Below are positions 25,396 through 37,050 of a DNA stretch of 64,000 bases, piece by piece. The stretch covers positions 11,369,001 to 11,433,000 of the forward strand of contig NC_134427.1 in assembly GCF_030867145.1 (NCBI RefSeq), in the 5' to 3' direction. A model generated the notes under the pieces. That model worked only from the letters and a program-made list of their open reading frames with translations, was not told the origin of the DNA and made no database searches. The DNA comes from Opisthocomus hoazin (Eukaryota > Chordata > Aves > Opisthocomiformes > Opisthocomidae). How positions within the stretch are numbered: position 1 is the stretch's first letter; each line of letters begins with the position of its first letter. Both the position numbers and the translations under genes were made by a program.

Positions 25396-25978
25396 ACCAA
25401 TATCACAGAATCACAGAATGGTAGGGTTTGGAACCTCTGTGGGTCATCTAGTCCAACCCCCCTGCTGAAGCAGGGTCTCCTACAGCAGGCTGCACAGGAC
25501 CTTGTCCAGGTGGGTCTTGAGTATCTCCAGTGAAGGAGACTCCACAGCCTCCCTGGGCAGCCTGTTCCAGTGCTCCGTCACCCTCAGAGGGAAGAAGTTC
25601 TTCCTCATGTTCAGACGGAACTTCCTATGCTTCAGTTTGTGCCCACTGCCCCTTGTCCTGTCGCTGGGCACCACTGAAAAGAGTTTGGCCCCATCCTCCT
25701 GACACCCACTCTTGAGATATTTATAAACATTTATTAGGTCCCCTCGCAGCCTTCTCTTCTCCAGGCTAAACAAGCCCAGCTCCTGCAGCCTTTCCTCATA
25801 GGACAGATGCTCTAGTAGCCCTCCGCTGGACTCTCTCCAGTAGCTCCTCATCTTTCTTGAATTGGGGAGCCCAGAACTGGACACAGTACTCTAGATGGGG
25901 CCTCACCAGGGCAGTGTAGAGGGGAAGGAGAACCTCCCTTGACCACACTCCTCCTAATGCATCCCAGGATCCCATTAG
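25396..25978 (-). mobile_element. CR1 LINE fragment (3' end)
   Basis: The minus-strand 3' end of CR1, ending in repeats of ATTCTGTG at 25396-25415 (seen as CACAGAATCACAGAAT on the plus strand). The reading frame 25884-25480 carries the C-terminal CR1 ORF2 segment ([19 protein letters not shown]). It sits directly after retroviral gag sequence, so it inserted into the older element. The 5' part is missing. Confidence 0.93.
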
Positions 25979-26170
25979 AAGGGGATAAAGTCCCCGTAGT
26001 GTGCATGTGGAACATGTTACGGAAGACAGTTTGGGTTAGTCCTGCCTTGGGCAAAGGCAAGCCCCTCCACGGGATTGCTTTTGCTCAAGGACCTGGGTGT
26101 ACCTGGTGGGTAATGCTAAAGGATGGGGAAGTCCGATGTGTACCTCATGGAGATTTGATTTTGGGTGAGT
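25979..26170 (+). mobile_element. Retroviral integrase C-terminal fossil
   Basis: The plus strand reads as an integrase tail of the songbird retrovirus type: [26 protein letters not shown] and VPHGDLILGE. It is separated from the gag fossil on the left by the CR1 at 25396-25978. It may be the far end of the same degraded element or a separate fragment. Confidence 0.6.
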
Positions 26171-26450
26171 GTCGAGTTTCAGCATCCGTGCAGGGACAGG
26201 AATGACTCTCACACATTGATGCAATGCACAGTCAGTTCACTTTATTGCTCCACTTGTGTGGTTATATACATTTTTCATATCTGCACACGCAGATATTTAC
26301 ATCTTCCTCAGGGATGTAAATGAGACTTATTTTTAACATTAGATCTTCCTACTGGGCAATTTCTGTTGGACAATTTCTGTTTGGCAAAGCTCTAGAAAGA
26401 GGATTTTGCCACTTTTTCTTCCTGTGAAGAAAAGCTCTACTCCCGTCTGT
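26168..26450 (-). mobile_element. LTR-like segment, minus strand
   Basis: On the minus strand the order is TATATAACC, then AATAAAG about 30 bases later, then a terminus ending CTCGACA, which is the usual U3-R-U5 spacing. The right (5') edge is not defined. It directly follows the integrase tail remnant. Age and family are unknown. Confidence 0.45.
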
Positions 26451-26703
26451 GTTTCCTGATGGGATGTGGCTCCTTGTTCTTTGTTTTTCAGGGTGTCAAG
26501 CTGTGGCTAATCCTCCGCTGCACAAAAGGGATCTGCCTGATCACCACTCAACAGATGAGATTACCTGTGCTTCATTTGGCTGCCAGACTCTCCAGTCAGG
26601 GAACACTTATTGAGCAGGCTATCGGTGGTGGCGGGGTTAGGGTACCCTATGAGGGAGGAGGCCAGGGACTGCCCCGCACTGGTCAGCCAGCTCAGCACAA
26701 AGA

Positions 26704-26976
26704 GGCTGGAGGCAGAGAGGTGCAATATGCTGTACCTGCTGGAATGAACAGCTGAAGGGCACTCACACATTTCAATGCACACACATGCCACAGCCATCTG
26801 GTGCAGTTCCAGAGTTCCAGCTCTGCTGGCTGGAGAGCCAGGCTGTGGAGGAGCACAAAGTCATCAGTAACTAATTCTTTCGTGATTAGGATTACGATCC
26901 AAACATCACCATTCTAGCCGTGCTTTTATGCTCTCCAAGCAGAGCTATGCCCTTCTTGCAGGCTACATCCAAAGAT
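26704..26976. repeat. Dispersed repeat of unknown family, copy 1
   Basis: Similar along its length, in the same orientation, to 32205-32492. Shared blocks include GGCAGAGAGGTGCAATATGC, ATTTCAATGCACACACATGC, GGCTGTGGAGGAGCACAAAG, GATCCAAACATCACCATTC and CAGAGCTATGCCCTTCTTGC. Similarity starts and stops sharply at both ends. It contains no ORF and no tail that I recognise. Confidence 0.8.
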
Positions 26977-27099
26977 AAATGCAGGATCCTGAAGGAAGGG
27001 GTTAAAAGGGATTTTAATAGAAGTGGCATTACCTAATAGTTGCTGTGCATTTAAAAAACTGATAGTGCCTATCTATTGTCTAAATTAACTGAAGCAGAG

Positions 27100-27582
27100 A
27101 GTCTTGCATCTCCATACAAAGGGGTCAGTTCCTGATAGGGGCTGGGAGTCGCCTAGAACTGGTCAAGACGACCCTACTGTATGGATGGGAGCCAGGGGAG
27201 AACTGAGTTTGCACAGAAACAAAGGTCAATCAGCGGACACTGTGATGAAGAGGATGGGCCTTCATCTTGGGAACCCCGACGACCACCACTAGAAGGCACT
27301 GCGCAAGTGCAACTGGGAGGAGTCTATGGAAATTACTTCTTAGAACTAATTATAATATGGAAATTATTTCTCGGAACTGATTTTGATATGCAATGAGGAT
27401 AGATGCATATGTATAGGTGTATTGGGAAATCTAATGTATATGTAATATTTGATTGTATAAATTGAAGAGACACGTTGCTGCTCGGCGCGCACGACTTTGG
27501 TGGGACTACCCCCCGTGCTGCCCGGCGCCGAATAAACATCCCTACTTTACAATCTTACAGATTGTGGAGTCTGCTTTCCACA
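27100..27582 (+). mobile_element. ERV1-like LTR, plus strand
   Basis: LTR-like organisation on the plus strand: TATAAATTG near 27455, then CCCCCCGTGCTGCCCGGCGC and AATAAAC near 27533, then a terminus at TTCCACA (27582). The block before AATAAA matches those of the LTRs near 19.9 and 21.0 kb, so the three belong to one broad family. The left edge is approximate. No internal retroviral genes are recognised on either side. Confidence 0.6.
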
Positions 27583-29453
27583 CGTCAATCTCAGCTTTGT
27601 CCTGGAGCTCAGACAACACATGGCAGCATGGGAACGGGAGCCCATCAAGTACTGGGAGTCTGAAAGAAGAAAACTTGTTGCTTGGGGAGCGGATAGGGGG
27701 TGGTTATGCTCAAAACCAAACTAGCTTCTTTCTACAGGGGTCTGCCTAACCTCAAGTGGGAATGGCCCCTAGCCTCGCTAGAGAGGGGTGGCAATCCAGA
27801 GATCCTGGCTGAGATCTTAAGAGAAGCAAAACAAAATAAACACCAGAATTGCAGGCCTGGACTGCAGGAGAGCTCATTTTGGCTATATCTAGGATGTGCT
27901 TGACAGAATGGCCTGGCAGATTGCAGTGGAGGGCCATGAGGCCCAAGGCTGCTGGGTGATCCCCAAGCAGCTCTCATCAAGTCTGGGGGCAGTGAAGCAT
28001 CCTCCCCCAGCAAAGATCAAGGTCAGGAGCACTTGAACAATAAAACAATAGCAAAAGCTGACCATTCAAAAACTAATTAAAAAAAATACTATTCATAGCA
28101 CTTTTAAGGAAAAAAAAGTAAACAATTTACTTCAAAGAAGTGCTATCATTTGTTAACATCAATGCAGAAAGACTGAAAAGTGAAGTCTGGAAAAAAAAAT
28201 GGCTAAGGGGCTTCCAGGTCTGACAGCAATTTACAGTTGCTAATCAATATTGGCTATTCACTGGAAAAGGAGTGCCTCTTTCTCATCTACGTTACTTTCA
28301 TTCTCCCAAACCAACAGTCAAGGTAATGAGTTGTCAGGAACGTCACAAACTCCAATGCAGTAATGCAGGCAGCTTGTTTTCATCTACTTGAGCACATAAG
28401 GATTTAGATTAGAACCCAGGAGCTGAAACAAAAGTTTTAACTGTGCTGTTGGTTCCTTTGCTCACATGAGACAGACTTCACGTAACATAATGCAGGTGAG
28501 ATGTACATGATGGAAGAGTCTCTGAAATGCAACAGCAAAAATATTTAAAGCATTAGTTCAACAACAGGTATTTTGTTCCATTTCAATCTGATGAAATTTC
28601 TGCAATTAAGTTCAGCACATGAGAATGACAGGCTTGCGTATCTATCAGTTCTCTTCTCTGCATCTTAAGCTTTTTCCCTCTGGGAAGAAACCACACTCCT
28701 CTCACTGACCCAGCAGAAACAGTCCATTTTGTAAAGAACCTCAGTGCTGGGCATGCAACAGCACTGCATCAAGTAAGAGAATATGGACCGTGCCCAAAAA
28801 ATGCAGGCACTGGCACTTTGTAGCACCTATTTCATTTCTACTCCAAACATCTCTGGATTTGGAAGTCTTTATTTGCTTTGGAGTATGCTGAACACAGATA
28901 CTATGCCAAAGTTCTTTCAGGCCTCTTTCCAAGCTTCCCTCCCACCTCTTACCTGCCTGGGTGGATAACCAGTAATCCAGAACATTACTAGATGTAAGAT
29001 CATGGTCAACTCAAGCTACTAAAAGGCAGCAGAAGTTCGCAGCATCAGATATGACTGCAGGGATACACTTTCCCCCCCCTAATCCTCCTGTTCTAGGCTC
29101 CTGGAATACATGTAAAGCAATAAGACTTCTGTCAAAATATAGGAGAGGGAGAAACAACATGTTCCCTAGGTGTGTGCCCTCCAGAACTGAAGTGTCTTCA
29201 GGTGCTGCCCAACCCCACCACTGTGCTAGAATTCCACTGCATCATGCAGCACCTGGAGAGATACCACTGCTTTCCATCAAGCTAGGGCAGATAAAGCCCT
29301 TATCCTGTAGAAGTGCTCTTTGCTGCATGGGGCAAGAGAAGAAGCACAGCTAGTATCTTCCCTGTAAGGCAATGCAGGGCCACCATTCAGCCAGGAGTAG
29401 GTCTTGTAGAGTTTTTTTCATGTCTCTTTTCTGAAGGGTCTGCATTTCTTCCT
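27583..29453. other. Region downstream of BRCC3, no gene seen
   Basis: No exon, RNA gene or clear repeat was recognised. The part nearest BRCC3 is probably its 3' UTR. A minus-strand AATAAA (TTTATT at 28868-28873) about 580 bases past the BRCC3 stop is the best poly(A) candidate. Confidence 0.45.
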
Positions 29454-32400
29454 TCACTCTAAAGCAGCTAGTTCCTCCAGGAGCTGCTCTTTCTCTTGCT
29501 GAAGCTCCTGCACCCGCTGTTTGTTCTGCTCTAGTCTGTCCTCCAGCCACTGAAGGAGTGGCCCACTGATGGCAGACATCTGGCTGCAGAGGTTTTTTGT
29601 GAACACTGGAAAGAGCAAGAACATATCATGCCAGTGCAAACACACAAAACAGTCAGCGTGCTACAACTCTAAAGCCAAGAGCACTAGAGACAGCCAAGGA
29701 AACCCTCCAACATCCCGGCCAAGGCAGCCAGACAACCCCACAGCTAAGTCAGAATCAGCAGCTTGTTAAACAGGGCATCAAGCTATTTCAATCTGACCTT
29801 TAGACACCCAGGGGAGGGATGACAGACCTACAACACAAATCTGGAAATCTGCATATAAGTCATCACTGATGCTAACTAATTTCTAAATTCACAAGTAAAG
29901 AATGTCTCATTTATTGAACTGGTGAGAATGAACAATGAGGTATTTACCTTGGAACTGAAGCGGGATTAGGATTTACCCTATCTCACTGGCAAAAGCAAAG
30001 ATGTCATATGCATGTAACATACAGGAAGTGCCAGGAGACACAAGCATGCATATAGATCAGCCAGACACTACTTTAAGACTCACCAAATCCAAAATCCCCT
30101 TGCTGTTCTAACAGCAAAAAAAAAAACCAACAAACTAATCCAAAAAAAACTGAACAAACCCAAAGTCTCCTGTAATTATAACCAATTGTACAAAGGTTGA
30201 AGGATATGACAGCATTCATAAACCCCAGGATCAGGGTATTTCACAGCCCTTGATGTTCTCCTTTAAATTATTTAGTTACAATTCTGCTCCTCCATGAGAC
30301 TTCATGTAACAATAACAGTCTTAGGGAATTCTCTGGGTTACAGTGTTTGTAGGTGGAAATGAACCATATGACAAAGACAAAAGTTTGTGCTTTTATGGTT
30401 ATTTACAAGTGCCTTGTATCGCAAAGGGAGGACTGTTACACAGCTGTGGCCTACCGTCCCCCAAAGTTAGAACCAAACCAACCCCTGCTCAAGACTCTAC
30501 TGTTTTGACTCTGAGAGCAGAATCCTGGATTCTTACATGCAAAAAAGGAATCCTTACCTGAGCCATTATGAATCTTGGTTACAGAGTCTAGATGGGTGAG
30601 GCTAGGAGGATGACCAGAATGCAGGTTAGTGACAAGATAGCAGTGAATTGCATATTAGGCAAACCTAGGCTATAGAACCAGCTACCTACAAGTGACTGAC
30701 ACTGCAGGTACAACTAAACCTCTTCACCTGTTGAAGCCCTGTATATTCACGTGGATAACAAAGAGCCTACAGCACAGAAACATCAGTGCTGAGCACCAGA
30801 CACAGAAAGAAAAGATACTTATTTTCATTTTCAGCACTCTTACTCTGGTTAAACACTAATTACTGTCACACACAGACATATCACTGAAGTGGCATCATTA
30901 GCTCACACATGCTCTGGCTCTTTTTTTGTTTAGCAAAGGAGCAGTTACACTTAGCTTTTGTGTGCAAGGCTGAGAGAACTTGAACTCCTTAATGTGAAGC
31001 TATTCAATCAGTTCTCCTACAAAGGCACATGAGCTGTTAATGCTTCTTATCTTCTATATCCCTGCTAAGGTTAAGGTACTTTAAGTACTACAACAGTAGA
31101 ACATGTTAGCAAAGACACTGTTGGAGAGGGGTGCAGCCCCAGTGTTGTTACCTGTGAATTCTCCTGTAGGCATCTTGCTCCTCTTGGCAAAGGATCTTGG
31201 GCAGCTCTACAGCCGATTCCAGACACACTTTCCCAATGGTTTCATGGGGGACAACATGAATAGGTATTTCAATCCTTTCATATCTAAAAGGGTATCAGAT
31301 AAAATTAACTTCAAAGCAGCAGAAGGAAAAAAAAAAAAAGAACTTCTACAAACCTGAAACAGTCTGTCCAACACCTCGCGTTGCTGCAGGTTTACTTTTG
31401 GGAACACACGCCTGAACTGATAGGCAAATGGAAGCCTTTTATAGACACACACTTGCCTTAAATTTGAATGATAAAATGCTAAAGCAACTAAATGGCCATT
31501 ACTGACAGTATGATGCACAATGTGTGTGCAGTTGGTGGGGACTCTACACCATGCAAGCTTGAAGTCTCAAACTCTAGAGCTGAAACCAAACGGGTGGGCC
31601 TTCTACACAACGGATTACAGCCCAAATTCATACCCAGACTACAGTGTCCAACACCAAATCTTAAGCCACTAAATTATCTAAGCTAAATTAATTAGTCCTA
31701 ATCTTTAGATTTTCTTCAAGCACCCTGCACTAGCAGAAACAAGGAGACCTCAATTCAGGCATCTTCTATACAACATTTGCTCCTCATGATGAGCCTAGAA
31801 GCAACTTACTATAGACAACCAGAAAGGAGAAACAAGATGAAATACCACCTGACGCTGAACATAACATTCTTCTGCTGTACTTACTCTGAGCTCTTCTGGG
31901 CCTGAATGGACTGGAAACAGGTGTAGAGAATCCTTCCTGTCTATGAGAGAGAGCAGAAAGTCAGATTCCAAGAGCAGAAAAACATCTAAACCCACACATA
32001 GCTTTAGGAAGCTTTCATTGCTTTCAAATAGCATTTTAAAAAGTTGCAAAAGTATACACTTTTCACTTTGGTATGCTGGAACTGTTTACAAGGCAATATT
32101 GACAGACTCATTAACTGTGAAAAAAATCTTAAACAATAGCTACCTGGAAAACCTAGACAAGACATACTGCCATCTTATCTCACACTATAGCAGCATCTCC
32201 TAAAAAGGCTAGAGGCAGAGAGGTGCAATATGCTGTAGCTGCTGGACTGAAGAGCTGAAGGGCACTCACACATTTCAATGCACACACATGCCACAGCCAC
32301 CTGGTGCAGCCCTAGAACCCTAGTACCAGGCCAGCTCTGCTGACTGGAGAGCCAGGCTGTGGAGGAGCACAAAGTAATCAATAACTCACTCTTTTGTGAT

Positions 32401-35400
32401 TGGAATTATGATCCAAACATCACCATTCCAGCCGTGCTTTTACTGTTCTCCAAGCAGAGCTATGCCCTTCTTGCAGGCTGCATCCAAGGATTTCTGCTTT
32501 GCCCTGGGGCTGATGTTTCTCATGAGCACTTGGAGGGTTTACTGCCATTTTTAAGTTGCCTACCTTTGTGTTTTTGTCCTCAATGAAACAGGAAAAGATA
32601 AGCCCTACAAAACCTTGGTCCATCATCTGATACATAGCTTGTGTGCGGACATCTGCAGACAAAGAAATAAGAGAATGAGAACTGCACTGGTCACCTGAAG
32701 GAGTGGAAAAAGATTTGCCACCTTTTGAAGCGTGACCTAGAATTTGATAACAAGTGTCACAAGCTTTATTTTAAAGCAAATCTGAAAAATATACAATAAG
32801 TTAACAAAACAAGAAATGATTTTAGCATCAGCCTGGTGCCACTGATCACTATATAGCCATAATGTCCAACATGTATAAGACACTCATGCATTTCTTTCAA
32901 GAAATTTTTTGTTTTTGTGTTAACACTCACATATGTCAAAAATCATCACAACAGGCCTATGATTCCCACAGCTTTTTTGCTATTCCCCACACCCTAGGTC
33001 TAGTTTTCCTGTCTGGAAAAACAGTAGCACTAGTAGTAGCTGAACTGTGACTACTGAGTCACATGCAGTTTGAGCACTTGGAGCACACAGACAAGAATGG
33101 GGCTATACTCGCAGAGGTTCCTGAAGCTCACAGAGACAATCTTATCCTACCAGATGATGTCTGAGAAACCAAACTTTAATAGTTGCGATGTGCAGCTCTG
33201 AAAATCCAGTAAATTGAGTAATACAATTAGCCAGTTGTGAGTTTTCACATAGAACCTAGACCAAGACTGCTCTTACCAACATGCGATGGCCAGACAGTAA
33301 TGTGAGGATGAGAGTGATACCAGCCCACAACTCTCATGGGACGTCCTGTCATTTCAGCCAACCTGTGTGTGAGTCAAGGTGCTTTTGAAACCGATATAGC
33401 AAATGGAAGAAGTTTTTTGTACAAGAAAAACATAGTTTTAAAAGAGTTTTTCATCAGCCAACAGAATTCCACATCCCTCTAGTGGGGTGACAAGACATGC
33501 AGCAGGAAACTGATAGAAGCGTCTTCCCCAGCACTAACAGGATGCCACTGCTGCATAAGCAAACCGGATTTTGTTTGTATGTGGCAGTAAGCGACATGGC
33601 AGGAAGCTGGCCAACACAGCATAGAATCATATAATAGTAAGGGTTGGAAGGGACATTAAAGATCACCTCGTTCCAACCGCCCTGCCATGAGCAGGGACAT
33701 CTTCCACCAGATCAGGTTGCGCAGAGCTCCATGCAACCTGGCCTTGAACACTTCCAGGAAGGGGGCATTCACAGCTTCTCTGGGCAACCTGTTCCAGTGT
33801 TTTACCACCTTCATGGTGAAGAATTTTTTCCTAACATCTAATCTAAATCTGCCCTCTTTTAGCTTAGAGCTGTTCCCCCTTGTCCTATCACTACACACCC
33901 TTGTGAAAAGTCCCTCTCCATCCTTCCTGTAGGCTCCCTTTAGGTACTGGAAGGCTGCTATAAGGTCACACCTTCTCTTCTCCAGGCTGAACAGCCCCAA
34001 CTCCCTCAGCCTGTCCTCATAGGAGAGGTACTGCAGCCCTCTTATCATCTTCGTGGTTCTCCTCTGGACCCACTCCAACACATCCATGTCCTTCTTATGT
34101 TGGGGGCCCCAGAGCTGGACGCAGTATTCCAGGTGGGGTCTCATGAGAGCAGAGTAAAGGGGCAGAATCACCTCCCTCGACCTGCTGGCCACGCTTCTCT
34201 TGATGCAACCCAAGATACAGTTGTCTTTCTGGGCCGCAAGCGCACATTGCCTGCTCATGTTGAGCTTCTCATCCAGCAGTACACCCAAGTCCTTCTCCTC
34301 AGGGCTGCTCTCAAGCCACTCTACACCCAGCCTGTACTTGTGTTTGGGATTATCCCGACCCACGTGCAGGACCTTGCACTTGGCCTTGTTGAACTTCATG
34401 CGGTTCACACAGGCCCACCTCTCCAGCCTGCCAAGGTCCCTCTGAATGGCATCCCTTCCCTTCAGCTATCAACCACACCACACAGCTTGGTGTTGTCACC
34501 AAACTTGCTGAGGGTGCACTCAGTCCCACTGTTCATGCCACCGACAAAGATATTAAACAGCACTGGCCCCAGTACCGACCCCTGAGGCACACCACTCGTC
34601 ACTGGTCTCCACCTGGACACCAAGCCATTGACTGCAACACTTTGAGTGCATCCATCAAGTCAGTTCCCTATACAACGAATGGTCCATCTGTCAAATCCAT
34701 GCCCTTCCAATTTAGAGACAAGGACATCATGGGGGACAGTGTCGAATGCCTTGCACAAGTCCAGGTAGATGATGTCAGTTGCCCGCCCTTTGTCCATCAA
34801 TGCTTTAACCCCTACATAGAAGGCTACCAAGCTGGTCAGGCATGATTTACCCTTGATGAAGCCATGTTGGCTGTCCCCAGTCACCTCCTTGTTATCCATG
34901 TGCCTTAGCATGGTTTCGAGGAGGATCTGTTCCATCATCTTGCCAGGCACAGAGGTGAGTCTGACTGGCCTATATTTCCCCAGGTGTTCCGTTTTTCCCT
35001 TTTTAAAAATTGGGGTGATGTTGCCCCTTCTCCAGTCGGTGGGGACCTCCCCAGACCGCTACAACCTCTCAAATATGATGAAGAGTGGTTTGGCAACTTC
35101 ATCCACCAGTTCGTTCAGGACCCACGGATACATCTCATCAGGCCCCATGGACTTGTGCACCTTCAGGTTCCTGAGGCAGTCTTGAACCTGGTCTTCTCCT
35201 ACAGTGGGCAATTCTTCATTCTCCCAGTCCCTGCTTTTGCCTTCTGCAACCTGGGCGGTGTGGCTAGAGCACTTGCTGTTGAAGACTGAGGCAAAAAAGT
35301 CATTAAGCACCTCAGCTTTCTCCACATCCCAGGTAACAAGGTCTCCAGCTTCCTTCCAGAGAGGGCCCACATTTTCCCTAGTCTTCCTTCTATCACTGAC

Positions 35401-37050
35401 ATACCTATAGCAGGCTTTCCTGTTCCCTTTGACATCCCTGGCCAGATTTAATTCTGCCAGGGCTTTAGCTTTCCTAACTTGCTCCCTGGATACTCGGACA
35501 ATTTCTCTGTATTCCTCCCAAGCTACCTGTCCTTGCTTCCATCCTCTGTAGGCCTCCTTTTTCTGCCTGAGTTTGGCCAGAAGCTCCTTGTTCATCCATG
35601 TAGGCCTCCTGGCGTTTCTGCCTGACTGCCTCTTGGTTGGGATGCATCGCTCCTGAGATTGGAGGAGGTGATCCTTGAATACTGGCCAGCTTTCTTGGGC
35701 CCTTCTTCCCTCTAGGGCTTCATCCCACAGTATTCTACCAAGCAGATCTCTGAGAAGGCCAAAGTCTGCTCTCCTGAAGTCCAGGGTAGCGAGCTTGCTG
35801 TGCAACCTCCTTGCTGCCCTAAGGATCTTAAACTCCACCATTTCGTGGTCACTGCAGCCAAGGCTAACCTTGACTTTCACATTCCCCACCAGTCCCTCCT
35901 TGTTGGTGAGAACAAGGTCCAGCATAGCACCTCTCCTCGTGGGCTCCTCTATCACTTGGAGGAAGAAGTTGTCATCAACGCATTCCAGTAACCTCCTGGA
36001 TTGCTTGTGCCCTGCTGCATCCTTGAGTGCATGTAGGGAAAAGGCTTTCCAGTGCACCATGCTTGGAAGCAGAGACTTGTCAACCTTTCACCTTCTACTA
36101 AGTCTCCCTGCTGAACTGCTATCCTACTCCAAAAGCATACTTCAGTTTCACTTGTGACCAAATACAAAAAAATACAAAAAACCAGTTATAACACAATTCC
36201 ACTGCAAACACTGGAACCAACAGAGATTCCACAGAATGGCAACTGCCAGCACAGGCCTCCAAACCGAACAGCTGTAGGAGGGAAGCAGCAGCCAACTTCC
36301 AAGCCAATCAGAGTAAGTCTAAAACATAGTATATAAAAAGACATCTGAGGTAAACTACTTCACTGCTGACTTTGCTGCTGTCTCTATGAAAGGATATCTC
36401 TGCTTCAGTAGAAGCAGCTGAAAGCTGCTCTGGTGAAATTTCCACACGATCTTTCCTCTTATCAGAGCGGCGTAGGATGATCACAGAGTGGATATGCACA
36501 ATTCGGCTGGTGTCAACCTAATGACACAGAAGGAAAAATCAATCATTCCTCTGCTAAACAAATAACCACCCTCAAGGAAAAGGCCGGCTACTGTACTTTC
36601 AGCAGGTAAAATGTACATGTGAGAGCAGTCAGGCGCACAGACGGGAAGCTCTCCTGACTCTAAGCTTCAACTTTCACAGCAGCTGGAACTATGAGTAGGC
36701 ACTAGCCAGGAGCGGAGGCCCGAGGCCCAGCCGCACAGCTCTGCCAGGGAGCCACCACCGCACAGGCTTGTACAACACTCCCTGCCGCGGTGACCGAGTC
36801 CCGCTCAGAAAGTAAGAGCCCACAGCCCACTGTCCCACAGCCCACACCACTGCAAACCATGAGCCCCGCCCGGGCAGCACCTCCTCCCGCTGTCTCCCGC
36901 GCGCCGCCCATCTCTCCCCAGGACAGCCCCGACCAGCCCCAGTACCTCGCCGATGCAGAGCCCCATGACCTCCTCTTTCTCAGTGCTCAGCGCGTGGCTG
37001 AGGCACACCAGAAAGGCATCAGCCTCGAGGTACACCGCCTGCACCGCCAT
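29454..37050 (-). CDS. BRCC3: BRCC3 (BRCC36), JAMM K63-specific deubiquitinase
   Basis: Zinc deubiquitinase that cleaves K63-linked ubiquitin in the nuclear BRCA1-A complex and the cytoplasmic BRISC complex. Exons on the minus strand: 37050-36946, 36517-36398, 33364-33277, 32652-32564, 31940-31885, 31283-31152, 30601-30558 and 29605-29454. They join in phase into 261 aa. The full JAMM signature is present: catalytic Glu27 in KEEVMG, then H92-S-H94, S102 and D105 in [15 protein letters not shown]. The C-terminus is a coiled coil ([17 protein letters not shown]). Human BRCC36 is 316 or 291 aa; the bird form lacks a 24-residue insert after the first exon and a 25-residue alternative segment. Intron 2 (36397-33365) is a U12-type AT-AC intron and carries a 2.4-kb CR1. 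Transcription diverges from MTCP1/CMC4. Identification is near certain. Confidence 0.97.
32205..32492. repeat. Dispersed repeat of unknown family, copy 2 (BRCC3 intron)
   Basis: Direct-orientation match to 26704-26976. It lies 72 bases past the end of the BRCC3 exon 32652-32564, inside the following intron. No flanking target duplication was identified. Confidence 0.8.
33365..36397 (-). other. BRCC3: U12-type AT-AC intron of BRCC3
   Basis: The intron begins ATATCCTTTC directly after the codon GAG (36398), matching the U12 5' splice site consensus ATATCCTT. It ends in AC at 33366-33365, before the codon AGG that starts the next exon. CCTTGAC at 33379-33373 matches the U12 branch-point core, with its A about nine bases before the AC end. 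No GT donor or in-phase AG acceptor can replace these. The flanking residues (STEAE then RLAEMTG) are continuous in human BRCC36, so the junction is correct. Confidence 0.9.
33613..36080 (-). mobile_element. CR1 LINE, about 2.4 kb, in the BRCC3 U12 intron
   Basis: Minus-strand CR1 ORF2 in three segments. 36060-35059 (333 aa) covers the end of the endonuclease and the linker ([35 protein letters not shown]). 34950-34660 holds early reverse transcriptase ([18 protein letters not shown]). 34408-33656 (250 aa) is the C-terminal part ([19 protein letters not shown]). The catalytic box near 34510 reads FGDN instead of FADD, so this copy is inactive. The 3' end at 33613-33650 shows the usual ATTCTATG-type terminus. 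The 5' end is truncated. It is the best preserved CR1 here. Confidence 0.94.

Noticed and set aside
33361-33364. A major-class AG acceptor at the BRCC3 exon 3 boundary
   Set aside because: Taking the AG at 33364-33363 as the acceptor would remove two bases from the Arg codon and break the phase. There is also no GT donor on the other side.
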